DNA of 64,000 nt from Oscillospiraceae bacterium (lineage in GTDB: Bacteria > Bacillota > Clostridia > Oscillospirales > Oscillospiraceae), in assembly GCA_017398625.1 (NCBI GenBank), contig JAFQFP010000024.1:1-64000 (forward strand), given 5' to 3'. The notes beneath the pieces are model-generated. The model ran no database searches. It was not told the origin of the DNA and worked only from the letters and a program-made list of their open reading frames with translations. Position numbers and translations under genes: made by a program. Below are positions 23,764 through 33,470 of this stretch, in pieces (within the stretch, counting starts at the first letter, position 1; the number at the start of each line of letters is the position of its first letter).

Positions 23764-26700
23764 GTGTACTTAAAAAGCTTGGAAGTGCAGGGCTTTAAGT
23801 CCTTCCCGGATAAGACGCTGATCCGCTTTGGCGATGATATCACCGCCATTGTCGGCCCCAACGGTTCCGGTAAATCGAATATTTCCGATGCCATCCTCTG
23901 GGTCATGGGTGAGCAGAGCACCAAGACGCTTCGCGGCGCAAAAATGGAGGATGTGATCTTCGGCGGCACCCAGAAGCGGCCTGCGGTGGGCTTTGCGGAA
24001 GCGACGCTGACGCTGGACAATACTGACCGTGCCCTTGCCTATGATGCCGATGAGGTGATGGTCACCCGGCGGTATTACCGCAGCGGTGACAGCGAATACT
24101 ATATCAACCGCCAATCCTCCCGCCTGCGGGATATCCATGAGATGTTCATGGATACGGGTCTGGGCAGAGAGGGCTATTCCAATATCGGGCAGGGTCGTAT
24201 CGACGAGATCCTGTCGCTGAAAAGCGCTGACCGCCGTGAGATTTTTGAGGAGGCTGCCGGCATCTCCAAGTACCGCCACCGCAAAGAGGAGACGGAGCGC
24301 AAGCTTGCCCACACCGAGGACAATCTCATGCGCATCGGGGATAAGGTCTCCGAGCTGGAGCTGCAGTTAGAGCCGCTGCAGCAGCAATCCGAAAAAGCGA
24401 AGAAGTATTTGGAGCTGAAGGGCGAGCTGCGGGGCGTGGAGATCGCCGTGTGGCTGGATACGCTGGACAAGCTCACCGCTGCCGCGAAAAAGGCGGAGGA
24501 GGACTTTGCTTCCGCTTCCTTTGTGCTGCAGCAGGCACACGAGGAACTGGAAAAGCTGTACAGCCGTTCCGAGGAGCTGGGGCTGGAGCTGCGCAATAAG
24601 GACGCAGAGCTGGAAACTGCCCGTGTCAAGGTCAGCATGATGGAAAGCATGCACCAGCAGCTAGACGGTCAGATGGCTGTGCTGCGGGGTAACATTACCA
24701 ATAACGATGCCAATATCGGCCGCATCGAGGAAGAATTGCAGGGTGCCGAGGATCGCAGCGGCGGTATCTCCGCCCAGATGGAGCTCTCCCGCAGCCGTAT
24801 TGCCCAGATCGACAGCGAGCTGGCGGAAAAGAAGCAGCGGCTGGACAAGCTGCAGCAGGAGCTTGCCGCCATGACCGCCAATGCTCAGGGGATGACCAAG
24901 CAGTTTCTGGAGCTGCGCAGCCGGGAAACGGAGCTGGCGGCAGATATTGCCGGCAGAGAAGCGGATATGAGGGGCTTGGAGGAAAGTCTTTCCCAGAGCA
25001 GCCAGCGCCGTGAGCAGCTCAGTGCCGATCTGACGGCTGGGGCGCAGCGGCAGCAGGAAGCGCAGCAGCAGCTGCACAGCTGTCAAAGCGAGCTACGCCG
25101 GGCGCAGGAGGATGTGACCGCTGCCAAGAATACCATTTCCGGTTACACCCTGCGGCAGAACACCCGTGTTCAGCGCCGGGACGCGCTGGCGGAAACGGTG
25201 CGCCAGCTCACTGCCAAGCTGGACGGTGTGCAGGCAAAGGCACGGGTATTCCGTGCCATGGAGCGGGATTTTGAAAGCTATCAGAAAAGTGTCCGCATGG
25301 TGATGCAGGAAGCCCAGCGGGGAAGTCTGAAAAATATCCACGGGCCTGTGTCCCGTTTGATCCGCACGGAGGACAGTTATACCGTCGCCATCGAGATCGC
25401 GCTGGGCGGCGCTATGCAGCAGATCGTTGTGGACAGCGAGAACGACGGAAAGGCAGCCATTTCCTACCTCAAGCGCACCGGCGGCGGCAGAGCCACCTTC
25501 CTGCCTATGTCCGTGATCCAAGGCAAGCAGCTTCGGGAAAACGGTCTGGAGGACTGCCGTGGCTTTGTTGGCATCGCCTCTGAGCTGGTTACCTGCCATG
25601 AGCGCTACCGGGGTATCGTGGAGAACCTTTTGGGCAGGATCGTCATCGTTTCCGACATCGATGCTGCCATCGCCATGGCGAAAAAGTACGCAAACCGCTT
25701 TAAGATCGTTACTCTGGACGGTCAGGTCATGAACCCCGGTGGTTCCATGACCGGCGGTTCTACCAATAAGGAAGCAGGCATTTTATCCCGTGCCAATGAG
25801 CTGGAAAAGCTGACGGCACAGGAAAAGGAGCTGCAGGAGAAAAAGGCAGTTGCCGAAGCGGATCTGCAGGAGGCACAGCGACTGACGGATCAGGTCCAGT
25901 TCCAGCTTAGTGCTGCCGCCGACCAGCTTCGTGAGGCGGAGGATCAGGTGCTGCGGCTGCAGGGACAGGAAAAGCAGCATGAGATCCTGCTCAATGCCAT
26001 CAGCGATGCTATAGAATCCGCCCGGCGGGAGCTGGAGGGGATCGATCAGCGGGAGCGGACAGACCGGGAGCGGTTTGCTGCCCAGCAGGCGAAGATCCAA
26101 GTGTTTACCGCTGAGCTGGAAAAGACTCGTCTGCAGATCGAATCGCTGGAGGGCAGTCAGACCGAGGCTGCCGAAGCCACCGCCAAGATCACCGGCAGCA
26201 TGACGGAGCTTAAGACCGAGGAAGCAGCGCTGGAGGCGGAAAAGACCACCGCCAATGCGCATATCGCCGACCTGCAGGGGCTGCGCAGCGCCGTGGAGGG
26301 CGACCGGGAGAAGAAGCTGGCGCTGATCGAGGTCATCCGGCAGGATAATGTGCGTCTACGCAGCGAGCTGGAGCAGGTCCGGGAGCATCAGGAAGAAAAC
26401 GATGCGGAAGCCGGGCAGATGCGTGCCGTGATGAAGAAGGTCATGGAGGACCGCACCAAGGCAGAGGCGGCAAAGACCCTTGCCGAGCGGAACGCACAGG
26501 AAAAGAACAAGGATATTCTCAACATGGAGCGTGCCTGCGCTCTGCTGGAGCAGAAGAAGGTGACCAGCTCCATGGAGGAAAGGCAGATCATCGATAAGCT
26601 GTGGGAAAACTACGAGCTGACCCCCTCTACGGCACCTGCCCAGCGGGGGGAGATCGAGTCTGTCGCCGCGGGCAACCGCCGCATCGGCGAGCTGAAGCGA

Positions 26701-27336
26701 AAGATCGGGGCTTTGGGCACGCCAAATCTGGGTGCCATTGAGGAATACGCCCGTGTCAACGAGCGCTACAGCTATCTGGTGACCCAGCGGGACGATGTGC
26801 TGACCTCCAAGCGGGAGCTGGAGAGCATCATCCGCAATATTACTCAAGAAATGACCACCATATTCGTTGCCGAGTTCCAGAAGATCGACCATTACTTCGG
26901 TCAGACCTTCGAGGAAATGTTCGGAGGCGGCAAGGGACAGCTTGTTTTGGAGGATCCGGAGAATCCGCTGACCTGCGGCATCGAGATCCGTGTGCAGCCC
27001 CCCGGAAAGCAGGTCAAGACCATTACACTGCTCTCCGGCGGCGAAAAGGCATTCGTTGCCATTGCCCTGTATTTCGCCATTTTGAAGGTGCGTCCTACGC
27101 CCTTCTGTATGCTTGACGAGATCGACGCGGCGCTGGACGACCGGAATGTGGAGCGGTTTGCCTCTTATCTGCACAATCTGAGCAAAAAGACCCAGTTTAT
27201 CGTCATCACCCACCGCCGCGGCACCATGGAAGCCTCCGATGTGCTCTACGGCGTGACCATGCAGGAGCAGGGCGTTTCCAAGCTGCTGCGGCTGGATCTG
27301 AACCAGATGGAGGAATATCTGGGTATCGTTGAGTAA
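23764..27336 (+). CDS. smc: Chromosome partition protein SMC
   Basis: This condensin ATPase organises and segregates chromosomes, 1190 residues. It shows the N-terminal Walker A IVGPNGSGKSNISDAI, two long coiled coils flanking the hinge (about residues 510-660, including FRAMERDFESYQKSVRMVMQ and GRATFLPMSVI), and the C-terminal signature LLSGGEKAFVAIALYFAIL with Walker B FCMLDEIDAALDD. The start is GTG (MYLKSLEVQGFKSF), matching the conserved family N-terminus. It is followed after 14 bases by ftsY, the common smc-ftsY pairing; no rnc lies upstream because tRNA-Leu and its element occupy that place. Confidence 0.98.
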   Translation: MYLKSLEVQGFKSFPDKTLIRFGDDITAIVGPNGSGKSNISDAILWVMGEQSTKTLRGAKMEDVIFGGTQKRPAVGFAEATLTLDNTDRALAYDADEVMVTRRYYRSGDSEYYINRQSSRLRDIHEMFMDTGLGREGYSNIGQGRIDEILSLKSADRREIFEEAAGISKYRHRKEETERKLAHTEDNLMRIGDKVSELELQLEPLQQQSEKAKKYLELKGELRGVEIAVWLDTLDKLTAAAKKAEEDFASASFVLQQAHEELEKLYSRSEELGLELRNKDAELETARVKVSMMESMHQQLDGQMAVLRGNITNNDANIGRIEEELQGAEDRSGGISAQMELSRSRIAQIDSELAEKKQRLDKLQQELAAMTANAQGMTKQFLELRSRETELAADIAGREADMRGLEESLSQSSQRREQLSADLTAGAQRQQEAQQQLHSCQSELRRAQEDVTAAKNTISGYTLRQNTRVQRRDALAETVRQLTAKLDGVQAKARVFRAMERDFESYQKSVRMVMQEAQRGSLKNIHGPVSRLIRTEDSYTVAIEIALGGAMQQIVVDSENDGKAAISYLKRTGGGRATFLPMSVIQGKQLRENGLEDCRGFVGIASELVTCHERYRGIVENLLGRIVIVSDIDAAIAMAKKYANRFKIVTLDGQVMNPGGSMTGGSTNKEAGILSRANELEKLTAQEKELQEKKAVAEADLQEAQRLTDQVQFQLSAAADQLREAEDQVLRLQGQEKQHEILLNAISDAIESARRELEGIDQRERTDRERFAAQQAKIQVFTAELEKTRLQIESLEGSQTEAAEATAKITGSMTELKTEEAALEAEKTTANAHIADLQGLRSAVEGDREKKLALIEVIRQDNVRLRSELEQVREHQEENDAEAGQMRAVMKKVMEDRTKAEAAKTLAERNAQEKNKDILNMERACALLEQKKVTSSMEERQIIDKLWENYELTPSTAPAQRGEIESVAAGNRRIGELKRKIGALGTPNLGAIEEYARVNERYSYLVTQRDDVLTSKRELESIIRNITQEMTTIFVAEFQKIDHYFGQTFEEMFGGGKGQLVLEDPENPLTCGIEIRVQPPGKQVKTITLLSGGEKAFVAIALYFAILKVRPTPFCMLDEIDAALDDRNVERFASYLHNLSKKTQFIVITHRRGTMEASDVLYGVTMQEQGVSKLLRLDLNQMEEYLGIVE

Positions 27337-27350
27337 GAAAGGAATCAACT

Positions 27351-28259
27351 ATGGGATTTTTTGAAAAAATTAAGGCAGGGCTTGCAAAAACGAGGGCAGC
27401 GCTGAGCAATACGCTGGATGCGGTGTTTTCCGCATACACGGAGATCGACGCAGACTTCTATGATGAGCTGGAGGAAAGCCTGATCCTTGCGGATCTGGGG
27501 GTGGAGACTGCCTGTAAGGTAGTCGAGGAGCTGCGCAGTGAAGTGGTGAAGCGGGATCTGTATTCCGTTGAGCAGGCAAAGGAGCATTTGAAGCAGATTC
27601 TGCAGGATATGCTGGATGTGGGAGACCCGGAGCTGGATCTTTCTACCACGCCCTCTGTGATCTTGGTCATCGGTGTCAACGGCGTAGGCAAGACCACCAC
27701 CATCGGTAAGCTTGCCACCCGGTTTGTCCGGGAGGGCAGGAATGTGATGATGGTGGCGGGAGATACCTTCCGTGCCGCCGCTGCCGACCAGCTTGAGATC
27801 TGGGCAGGTAGAGCCGGCTGCGGCATCGTCCGCCAGCATGAGGGTGCTGACCCGGCATCCGTTGTCTATGACGGCATCCAGTCCGCCAAGGCAAAGGGGG
27901 CGGATGTGATCCTCATCGACACTGCCGGACGGCTGCACAACAAGCAGAATCTGATGAACGAGCTGAATAAGATCAGCCGCATCGTGGAGCGGGAGCTGCC
28001 CGATGCCGCTAAGGAGGTTTTGCTGGTGGTGGATGGCACCACCGGTCAGAACGGTCTGATCCAAGCCAAGCAGTTTAAGGAGATCGCCGGTGTCACCGCC
28101 GTGGCGCTGACCAAGCTGGATGGCACAGCCAAGGGCGGCATCGTCATCGCCATCAGCGATGTGCTGCAGATCCCGGTGAAATTTATCGGCGTGGGTGAGC
28201 AGCCCGACGATCTGATGCCCTTTGAAAGCGAAGCCTTTGTGGAGGCGCTGGTGCAGTGA
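27351..28259 (+). CDS. ftsY: Signal recognition particle receptor FtsY
   Basis: FtsY is the membrane-associated GTPase that receives SRP-ribosome complexes. At 302 residues it is the short form lacking the acidic A domain. The N domain is followed by the NG GTPase: G1 VIGVNGVGKTTTIGKLA near residue 107, DTFRAAAADQLEIW, G3 DTAGRLHNKQNLMNEL, G4 TKLDGTAKGG and the closing KFIGVGEQPDDLMPF. It abuts rdgB with a one-base TGATG overlap, so the two are translationally coupled. Confidence 0.97.
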   Translation: MGFFEKIKAGLAKTRAALSNTLDAVFSAYTEIDADFYDELEESLILADLGVETACKVVEELRSEVVKRDLYSVEQAKEHLKQILQDMLDVGDPELDLSTTPSVILVIGVNGVGKTTTIGKLATRFVREGRNVMMVAGDTFRAAAADQLEIWAGRAGCGIVRQHEGADPASVVYDGIQSAKAKGADVILIDTAGRLHNKQNLMNELNKISRIVERELPDAAKEVLLVVDGTTGQNGLIQAKQFKEIAGVTAVALTKLDGTAKGGIVIAISDVLQIPVKFIGVGEQPDDLMPFESEAFVEALVQ

Positions 28260-28852
28260 TGAAAGTGGTATTGGCAAGCAAAAACCGCCACAAGCTGGTG
28301 GAGATCAGCCGTATTCTGGAAAAGCTGGATATTGAGCTGGTGCTGCAAAGCGAGCTGGGCGTGGATATCGATGTGGAGGAGACAGGCACCACCTTTGAGG
28401 AAAATTCTTTCCTCAAGGCAGATGCCGTGATGAAAGCTACCGGTATGCCTGCCTTGGCAGACGATTCCGGCATCGCCGTGGACGCATTAAACGGCGAACC
28501 GGGTATCTACTCTGCCCGCTATGGCTTTGATGATTCGCTGGACGATTGGGGACGGCTGCTTCTGCTGCTGAAAAACACGGAGCATGTACCCGATGGGCAG
28601 CGGCAGGCACAGTTCGTCTGTGTCATTACCTTGGTGATGCCCGATGGGCAGGTGATCCAAGCCCGCGGAGAAGCCCACGGCGAGCTGCTGCGCAGCGCCG
28701 CGGGGCAGGGAGGCTTCGGCTATGACCCCATTTTCTATTATCCGCCCTTCGGCAAGACCTTTGCAGAGGTCAGCGCGGAGGAGAAAAACCAAGTGTCTCA
28801 CCGTGCGGTGGCGCTGAAAAAACTGTATGAAATGTTAAAGGAGGCGCTGTAA
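28259..28852 (+). CDS. rdgB: XTP/dITP diphosphatase (RdgB/HAM1)
   Basis: This house-cleaning pyrophosphatase removes non-canonical purine triphosphates. The 197-residue protein has the family N-terminus MKVVLASKNRHKLVEI, ETGTTFEENSFLKA, the catalytic LADDSGIAVDALNGEPGIYS and GGFGYDPIFYYPPFGKTFAE with KNQVSHRA. The ATG at 28259 matches the conserved start; a GTG one codon earlier is possible. It shares its first base with the ftsY stop and directly abuts yhbY. Confidence 0.95.
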   Translation: MKVVLASKNRHKLVEISRILEKLDIELVLQSELGVDIDVEETGTTFEENSFLKADAVMKATGMPALADDSGIAVDALNGEPGIYSARYGFDDSLDDWGRLLLLLKNTEHVPDGQRQAQFVCVITLVMPDGQVIQARGEAHGELLRSAAGQGGFGYDPIFYYPPFGKTFAEVSAEEKNQVSHRAVALKKLYEMLKEAL

Positions 28853-29314
28853 ATGCTGACAAGCAAGGAGCGTGCCGAATTAAGAGCCCAAGCCAACAGC
28901 TTGGATACCACCTTGATGGTGGGCAAGGACGGCGTTACCGATGCCGTGGTGGCGGAAGCGGAAAACCAGCTTACTGCCCGGGAGCTGGTAAAGGGAAAGG
29001 TGCTGGAAACCGCATTTTTGTCCCCCCGGGAGGTCAGCGATGCTATCTGTGAAGCTACGGGAGCTGAGGGTGTCAGCGTCATTGGCACCAAATTTGTGAT
29101 CTATCGCTTCAGCCAGAAGTGTCAGGAGGAGCGGAATCAGACCGGACGGGCAAAGCGCAAGCCCACCAAAGTCAATCCTGTCCGCAAGGGTGCGCAGGCA
29201 CGGCGGCAGGCGGCCAAGGCACAGCGGGAGCAGCGGAACCAGTATTTCCGCCAGCAGGCAATCGACAAAGCAATCGAAAAGGCAAGAGAAAAGCAGCTCA
29301 AGGACTCTCAGTAA
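28853..29314 (+). CDS. YhbY-type RNA-binding (CRM domain) protein with basic tail
   Basis: The first ~95 residues form a CRM/YhbY domain (LTSKERAELRAQANSLDTTL, VGKDGVT, ARELVKGKV), a fold that binds ribosomal RNA and associates with pre-50S particles. A further ~55 residues rich in Arg, Lys, Gln and Ala form a long basic helix not present in the minimal E. coli protein (about 97 residues). It lies in a ribosome-assembly neighbourhood (rsfS, leuS, rpsU). The extension may add RNA affinity (inference). Confidence 0.88.
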   Translation: MLTSKERAELRAQANSLDTTLMVGKDGVTDAVVAEAENQLTARELVKGKVLETAFLSPREVSDAICEATGAEGVSVIGTKFVIYRFSQKCQEERNQTGRAKRKPTKVNPVRKGAQARRQAAKAQREQRNQYFRQQAIDKAIEKAREKQLKDSQ

Positions 29315-29332
29315 ACCGGGAGGAGGCGCGCT

Positions 29333-30508
29333 ATGCAGCGTATCGGTATCTACGGCGGAACCTTTAATCCGCCCCATGTCGGCCACATTCGGGGAGCGCA
29401 GTATGCGCTGGAAGCACTGGCGTTGGACGCGGTGCTGCTGATCCCCGACCATACGCCACCCCACAAGCAGCTGCCGGAGGGGTCTGCTTCTCCGGAGCAA
29501 AGGCTTGCCATGCTGCGGCTTGCTGCCGTCGGCGCGCAGGGGATACAGGTCAGCGACCTTGCCCTGCAGCGGGAGGGCATCAGCTACACCTATGAGACGG
29601 TGGAGCAGGTAAGAGAAAGCTATCCCAATGCCAAGTTGTATCTGCTGATGGGCTCGGATATGTTTGCCTCCTTTGATACATGGAAGCAGGTACAGCGGAT
29701 CACCGCACAGGCGGAGATCGCGGTGCTGTGCCGGGGGGAAAAGGGAGAGAAGCAGAGGATCGAAACGGCGCTGGAAAACACGCCGGGACAGGTGCTGGAG
29801 AATCCGGTGACGGCGATCTCCTCCACAGATCTGCGGCGGCTGCTGGCATTTGATTGTGTAGGAGAGTTTCTTGTCCCGGAGGTGGAAGCCTTCATTCGTG
29901 GCAATGGACTTTACGGAACCGATCGGGATCTGCAGGGGCTTTCCATGGAGGCACTGGAGGCTGCCGTTGTGGAGCTGCTCAATCCCAACCGGGTGCGCCA
30001 TGTTCTGGGCTGCCGGGAGGCGGCAGTAGCGCTGGCAAAGCGCTGGGGCGCTGATGAGACCGATGCCGCCAGAGCGGCGCTGCTCCATGACATCACCAAG
30101 GCGCTGGACGGTCCTTTGCAGTTGACACTGTGCCGGGGTTATGGTAAAATATTGGACGATTTTTCCACAAAAAATCCCAAGACCCTTCATGCACTGACGG
30201 GAAGTTTGGTGGCGGAGCGAATCTTTGGGGAAAATCCGGCGGTGGTGGCGGCGATCCGATCCCATACCACCGGAAAAGCGGACATGGATCTGCTTGAAAA
30301 GATCATTTATGTGGCAGACTATATGGAGCCTAACCGGGATTTTCCCGGTGTGGAGGAGCTCCGGGAGCTGGCTTACAGCGATATCGACAGGGCGCTGCGG
30401 CTGGGTCTGGAAATGACGCTGCGGATGCTGAAGCAGCAGGGGAGAGATATTTCTCCCGAATCCAAGGAAGCGCTGCGCTTTCTGACGGAAAGTGAGAAGA
30501 AAGGATAG
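29333..30508 (+). CDS. nadD: Fused nicotinate-nucleotide adenylyltransferase (NadD) and YqeK-type HD hydrolase
   Basis: Residues 1-~195 form NadD, which makes nicotinate adenine dinucleotide in NAD synthesis: RIGIYGGTFNPPHVGHI is the nucleotidyltransferase HxGH motif, with LIPDHTPPHK and LLMGSDMFASFDTW. Residues ~205-391 form a YqeK HD-domain hydrolase (NPNRVRHVLGCREAAVALA, ALLHDITKAL, HALTGSLVAERIFG, ADYMEPNRDFPGVEELRELA); YqeK relatives hydrolyse diadenosine tetraphosphate. The genes are adjacent but separate in Bacillus (nadD-yqeK-rsfS); here one 391-residue frame covers both, with rsfS right after. Confidence 0.92.
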   Translation: MQRIGIYGGTFNPPHVGHIRGAQYALEALALDAVLLIPDHTPPHKQLPEGSASPEQRLAMLRLAAVGAQGIQVSDLALQREGISYTYETVEQVRESYPNAKLYLLMGSDMFASFDTWKQVQRITAQAEIAVLCRGEKGEKQRIETALENTPGQVLENPVTAISSTDLRRLLAFDCVGEFLVPEVEAFIRGNGLYGTDRDLQGLSMEALEAAVVELLNPNRVRHVLGCREAAVALAKRWGADETDAARAALLHDITKALDGPLQLTLCRGYGKILDDFSTKNPKTLHALTGSLVAERIFGENPAVVAAIRSHTTGKADMDLLEKIIYVADYMEPNRDFPGVEELRELAYSDIDRALRLGLEMTLRMLKQQGRDISPESKEALRFLTESEKKG

Positions 30509-30513
30509 ATCGT

Positions 30514-30882
30514 ATGTTATCAACAAGAGAAGTTGCCATCGCCGCTACTAAGGCGCTGGACGAAAAAAAGGGCATGAACATCAAGCTGCTGAAGATCGAC
30601 CGGGTCTCCAACCTTGCGGACTATTTTCTGATCTGCACCGGCACCTCCAACACCCATGTCAAGACCCTGTGTGACTATGTGGAGTATGCGGTGGAGCAGA
30701 CCGGTGAGCCCCTCATCGGCAGAGAAGGCCATCGGGGCAATTCTTGGGAGCTGCTGGATTACGGCTGTCTTGTAGTCCATGTGTTCACAGACGAAGCCAG
30801 AAAATTCTACGATCTGGAACGGCTCTGGGCAGATGCCGAGCTGGTGGATCTTACGGATATTATCATCGAAGAACCGATGTGA
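30514..30882 (+). CDS. rsfS: Ribosome silencing factor RsfS
   Basis: RsfS (YbeB/Iojap family, 122 residues) binds uL14 on the 50S subunit and blocks subunit joining under starvation. The core has LKIDRVSNLADYFLICTGTS, HVKTLCDYVEYAVEQ and GNSWELLDYGCLVVHVF. It starts five bases after the nadD-yqeK fusion and precedes leuS by 15 bases, the order seen widely in Firmicutes. Confidence 0.96.
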   Translation: MLSTREVAIAATKALDEKKGMNIKLLKIDRVSNLADYFLICTGTSNTHVKTLCDYVEYAVEQTGEPLIGREGHRGNSWELLDYGCLVVHVFTDEARKFYDLERLWADAELVDLTDIIIEEPM

Positions 30883-30897
30883 AAGAGGTGCAAAGCC

Positions 30898-33321
30898 ATG
30901 AATTACGAACATTCTTCCGTTGAAGCAAAATGGCAGAAATACTGGGAGGAGCATGATACCTTCCATACCGATGTGTGGGACTTCTCCAAGCCTAAGTACT
31001 ATGTTCTGGATATGTTCCCGTACCCCTCCGGCGTAGGTCTTCATGCCGGACATCCCGAGGGTTACACTGCCACGGATATCATGTCCCGCATGAAGCGGAT
31101 GCAGGGCTACAATGTGCTGCACCCCATGGGCTACGACTCCTTCGGTCTGCCTGCGGAGCAGTATGCTGTCAGCACCGGCAACCATCCCAACGGATTTACA
31201 CAGGAGAACATCAAGACCTTTTCTGCCCAGCTCAAGGAGCTTGGGTTTGACTATGACTGGTCTAAGGTGATCGCCACCTCCGATCCCGACTTTTACAAGT
31301 GGACCCAGTGGATCTTTAAGAAGCTCTACGAGGCGGGCTACGCAAAGCGGGTAGAGATGCCCGTGAACTGGTGCGAGGAGCTGGGTACTGTGCTCAGCAA
31401 CGATGAGGTCATCGACGGCAAGTCCGAGCGGGGTGGTTATCCCGTTGTGAAGAAGAACATGATGCAGTGGGTCATCGACCAGCCTGCCTTTGCGGAAAAG
31501 CTGCTGGAAGGCTTGGAGGAAATCGATTGGCCCGAATCCACCAAGGAGATCCAGCGTAACTGGATCGGCAAGAGCGTAGGTGTGGAGGTAGAATTCATGC
31601 TGGTAGGCGGCGGTGAATTCTCCATCTATACCACCTGCATCGAGACCATTTATGGTATCACCTTCATGGTTCTGGCACCCGACGGCAAGATCGTCCAGTC
31701 TCTGATGGATCGGATCCAGAATAAGGATGAGGTCAATGCGTACATCGCCGAAGCCGTGAAGAAGAGCGACATGGATCGCACCGAGCTGAACAAGACCAAA
31801 TCCGGCTGCCCCTTGAAAGGCGTGTATGCCATCAACCCGGTCAACGGCAAGGAAGTGCCTGTATTTATCGGCGATTTCGTGCTGGCAAGCTACGGTACCG
31901 GTGCGGTCATGGCAGTTCCCAGCCACGACCAGCGTGACTTTGAGTATGCCCAAGTCCATAATATCCCCATGATCCAAGTCATCGAGGGCAGAGATGTGTC
32001 TGAGCGCGCTTTCGAGAAGCAGGATTATCTGGGCAAGGGCTGCAAGCTCATCAATTCCGAGAAATTTACAGGTTTGACGGTGGAGGAGGCAAAGGAAGCC
32101 ATCACCTGCAAGCTGGAAAAGGCAGGCGTTGCCAAGCGGAAGGTCAACTACCACTTCCGTGAGTGGATCTTTGCCCGCCAGAGATATTGGGGCGAGCCTG
32201 TTCCCTGTGTCTACACCGAGGACGGCAAGACCGTTTTCCTGCCCGACGAGGAGCTGCCGCTGATCCTGCCGGAGCTGGAGGACTACAAGGGCCGCAACGG
32301 ACAGGCACCTCTGGAAAACGCAACCGAGTGGAAGCAGTATAACAAAAACGGCATCAAGGGTGTCCGTGAGACCTCTACCATGCCCGGCAGCGCCGGTTCT
32401 TCTTGGTATTACCTGCGCTATATCGACCCCAAGAACGACAAGACCTTCTGCGATCCGGAGCTGATGAAGCACTGGCTGCCTGTTGACCTGTATGTGGGCG
32501 GCCCCGAACACGCGGTAGGACATCTGATGTACTCCCGGATCTGGAACCGGTTCCTGTATGACAACGGTCTGAGCCCCGTGAAGGAGCCCTTCAAGAAGCT
32601 GGTGCATCAGGGCATGATCTTGGGCGAAAACGGCATCAAGATGGGCAAGCGTTTCCCGGAATTTGTGGTCAATCCCAGCGATATCGTCCGGGACTACGGT
32701 GCCGATACCCTGCGGCTGTATGAAATGTTCATGGGTCCGCTGGAGGTGTCCAAGCCTTGGAGCACCACGGCGGTTGCAGGTGCCAAGAAGTTTATCAACC
32801 GTGTGTGGAACTTCTTCACTGAGCCTGCCAACATTACCGATACCGACGACGGCAAGCTGACCAAGGTTTACCACCAGACCGTAAAGAAGGTCACCGGTGA
32901 CTTTGAGGCGCTGGGCTTCAACACCGCGATTGCTCAGATGATGATCTTCGTCAACGAGGTATATAAGAACGGCACCTGTCCCAGAGAGTATGCCGAGGGC
33001 TTCATCAAGATGATCTCCTGCATCATTCCCCATGTGGGTGAGGAGATCTGGCAGGTTCTGGGTCACGACAGCACCATCGCCTATGAAAGCTGGCCTACCT
33101 ACAGCGAGGAAAAATGCAAGGATACTGTCATCACCATGGCGGTGCAGGTCAACGGAAAGATGCGCGGCACCGTGGAGGTGGAGGCGGATCTGCCCAACGA
33201 GACCGTCCTTGAGGCTGTAATGGCAGACGAGAAGATCTCCCGCTTCCTCGAAAAGCTGGGCGGCAGTGTTATTAAGACCATCGTGGTGAAAAATAAGCTA
33301 GTGAATCTGATCGTAAAGTAA
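30898..33321 (+). CDS. leuS: Leucyl-tRNA synthetase
   Basis: This class Ia synthetase has 807 residues. The HIGH-type motif is YPSGVGLHAGHPEGY near residue 50. The editing CP1 region carries AVMAVPSHDQRDF, keeping the aspartate-containing motif, but the threonine-rich motif reads TTCIET instead of the usual TTRPDT. The KMSKS position reads NGIKMGKRFPE near residue 580, so the second lysine and serine differ. AFARQRYWGEP-type sequence and a C-terminal anticodon-binding domain with a C-terminal extension are present. It follows rsfS by 15 bases. Whether the motif changes are normal for this lineage needs an alignment. Confidence 0.95.
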   Translation: MNYEHSSVEAKWQKYWEEHDTFHTDVWDFSKPKYYVLDMFPYPSGVGLHAGHPEGYTATDIMSRMKRMQGYNVLHPMGYDSFGLPAEQYAVSTGNHPNGFTQENIKTFSAQLKELGFDYDWSKVIATSDPDFYKWTQWIFKKLYEAGYAKRVEMPVNWCEELGTVLSNDEVIDGKSERGGYPVVKKNMMQWVIDQPAFAEKLLEGLEEIDWPESTKEIQRNWIGKSVGVEVEFMLVGGGEFSIYTTCIETIYGITFMVLAPDGKIVQSLMDRIQNKDEVNAYIAEAVKKSDMDRTELNKTKSGCPLKGVYAINPVNGKEVPVFIGDFVLASYGTGAVMAVPSHDQRDFEYAQVHNIPMIQVIEGRDVSERAFEKQDYLGKGCKLINSEKFTGLTVEEAKEAITCKLEKAGVAKRKVNYHFREWIFARQRYWGEPVPCVYTEDGKTVFLPDEELPLILPELEDYKGRNGQAPLENATEWKQYNKNGIKGVRETSTMPGSAGSSWYYLRYIDPKNDKTFCDPELMKHWLPVDLYVGGPEHAVGHLMYSRIWNRFLYDNGLSPVKEPFKKLVHQGMILGENGIKMGKRFPEFVVNPSDIVRDYGADTLRLYEMFMGPLEVSKPWSTTAVAGAKKFINRVWNFFTEPANITDTDDGKLTKVYHQTVKKVTGDFEALGFNTAIAQMMIFVNEVYKNGTCPREYAEGFIKMISCIIPHVGEEIWQVLGHDSTIAYESWPTYSEEKCKDTVITMAVQVNGKMRGTVEVEADLPNETVLEAVMADEKISRFLEKLGGSVIKTIVVKNKLVNLIVK

Positions 33322-33370
33322 TGTTTCGTAATTTTTAGCCCAAAAGCCGCAAAAAATACGGAAATCACCC

Positions 33371-33399
33371 TTGACATTTGGAAAAACACCGCTTATAAT
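33371..33399 (+). promoter_or_regulatory. Promoter of rpsU
   Basis: A consensus promoter, TTGACA (33371-33376) and TATAAT (33394-33399), 17-base spacer. The ~65-base leader holds two small hairpins (GCCTA/TAGGC near 33406-33420 and GCATCC/GGATGC near 33428-33450) ahead of the ribosome-binding site. Confidence 0.9.
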
Positions 33400-33470
33400 A
33401 TTCTAGCCTAGCGATTAGGCCCTGAACGCATCCTGGATAGAGCCGGATGCCATCGGAGGGAGGGAAAACC

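Noticed and set aside
28880..30526. 548-codon antisense frame over yhbY and nadD/yqeK
   Set aside because: The sense strand encodes clear NadD, HD and CRM motifs; the antisense translation shows nothing recognisable.
30520..33066. 848-codon open frame antisense to rsfS/leuS
   Set aside because: It is a shadow of leuS: no ribosome-binding site, no recognisable domain, low-complexity composition rich in His/Leu/Gly, and it ends with the sense genes' codon pattern.
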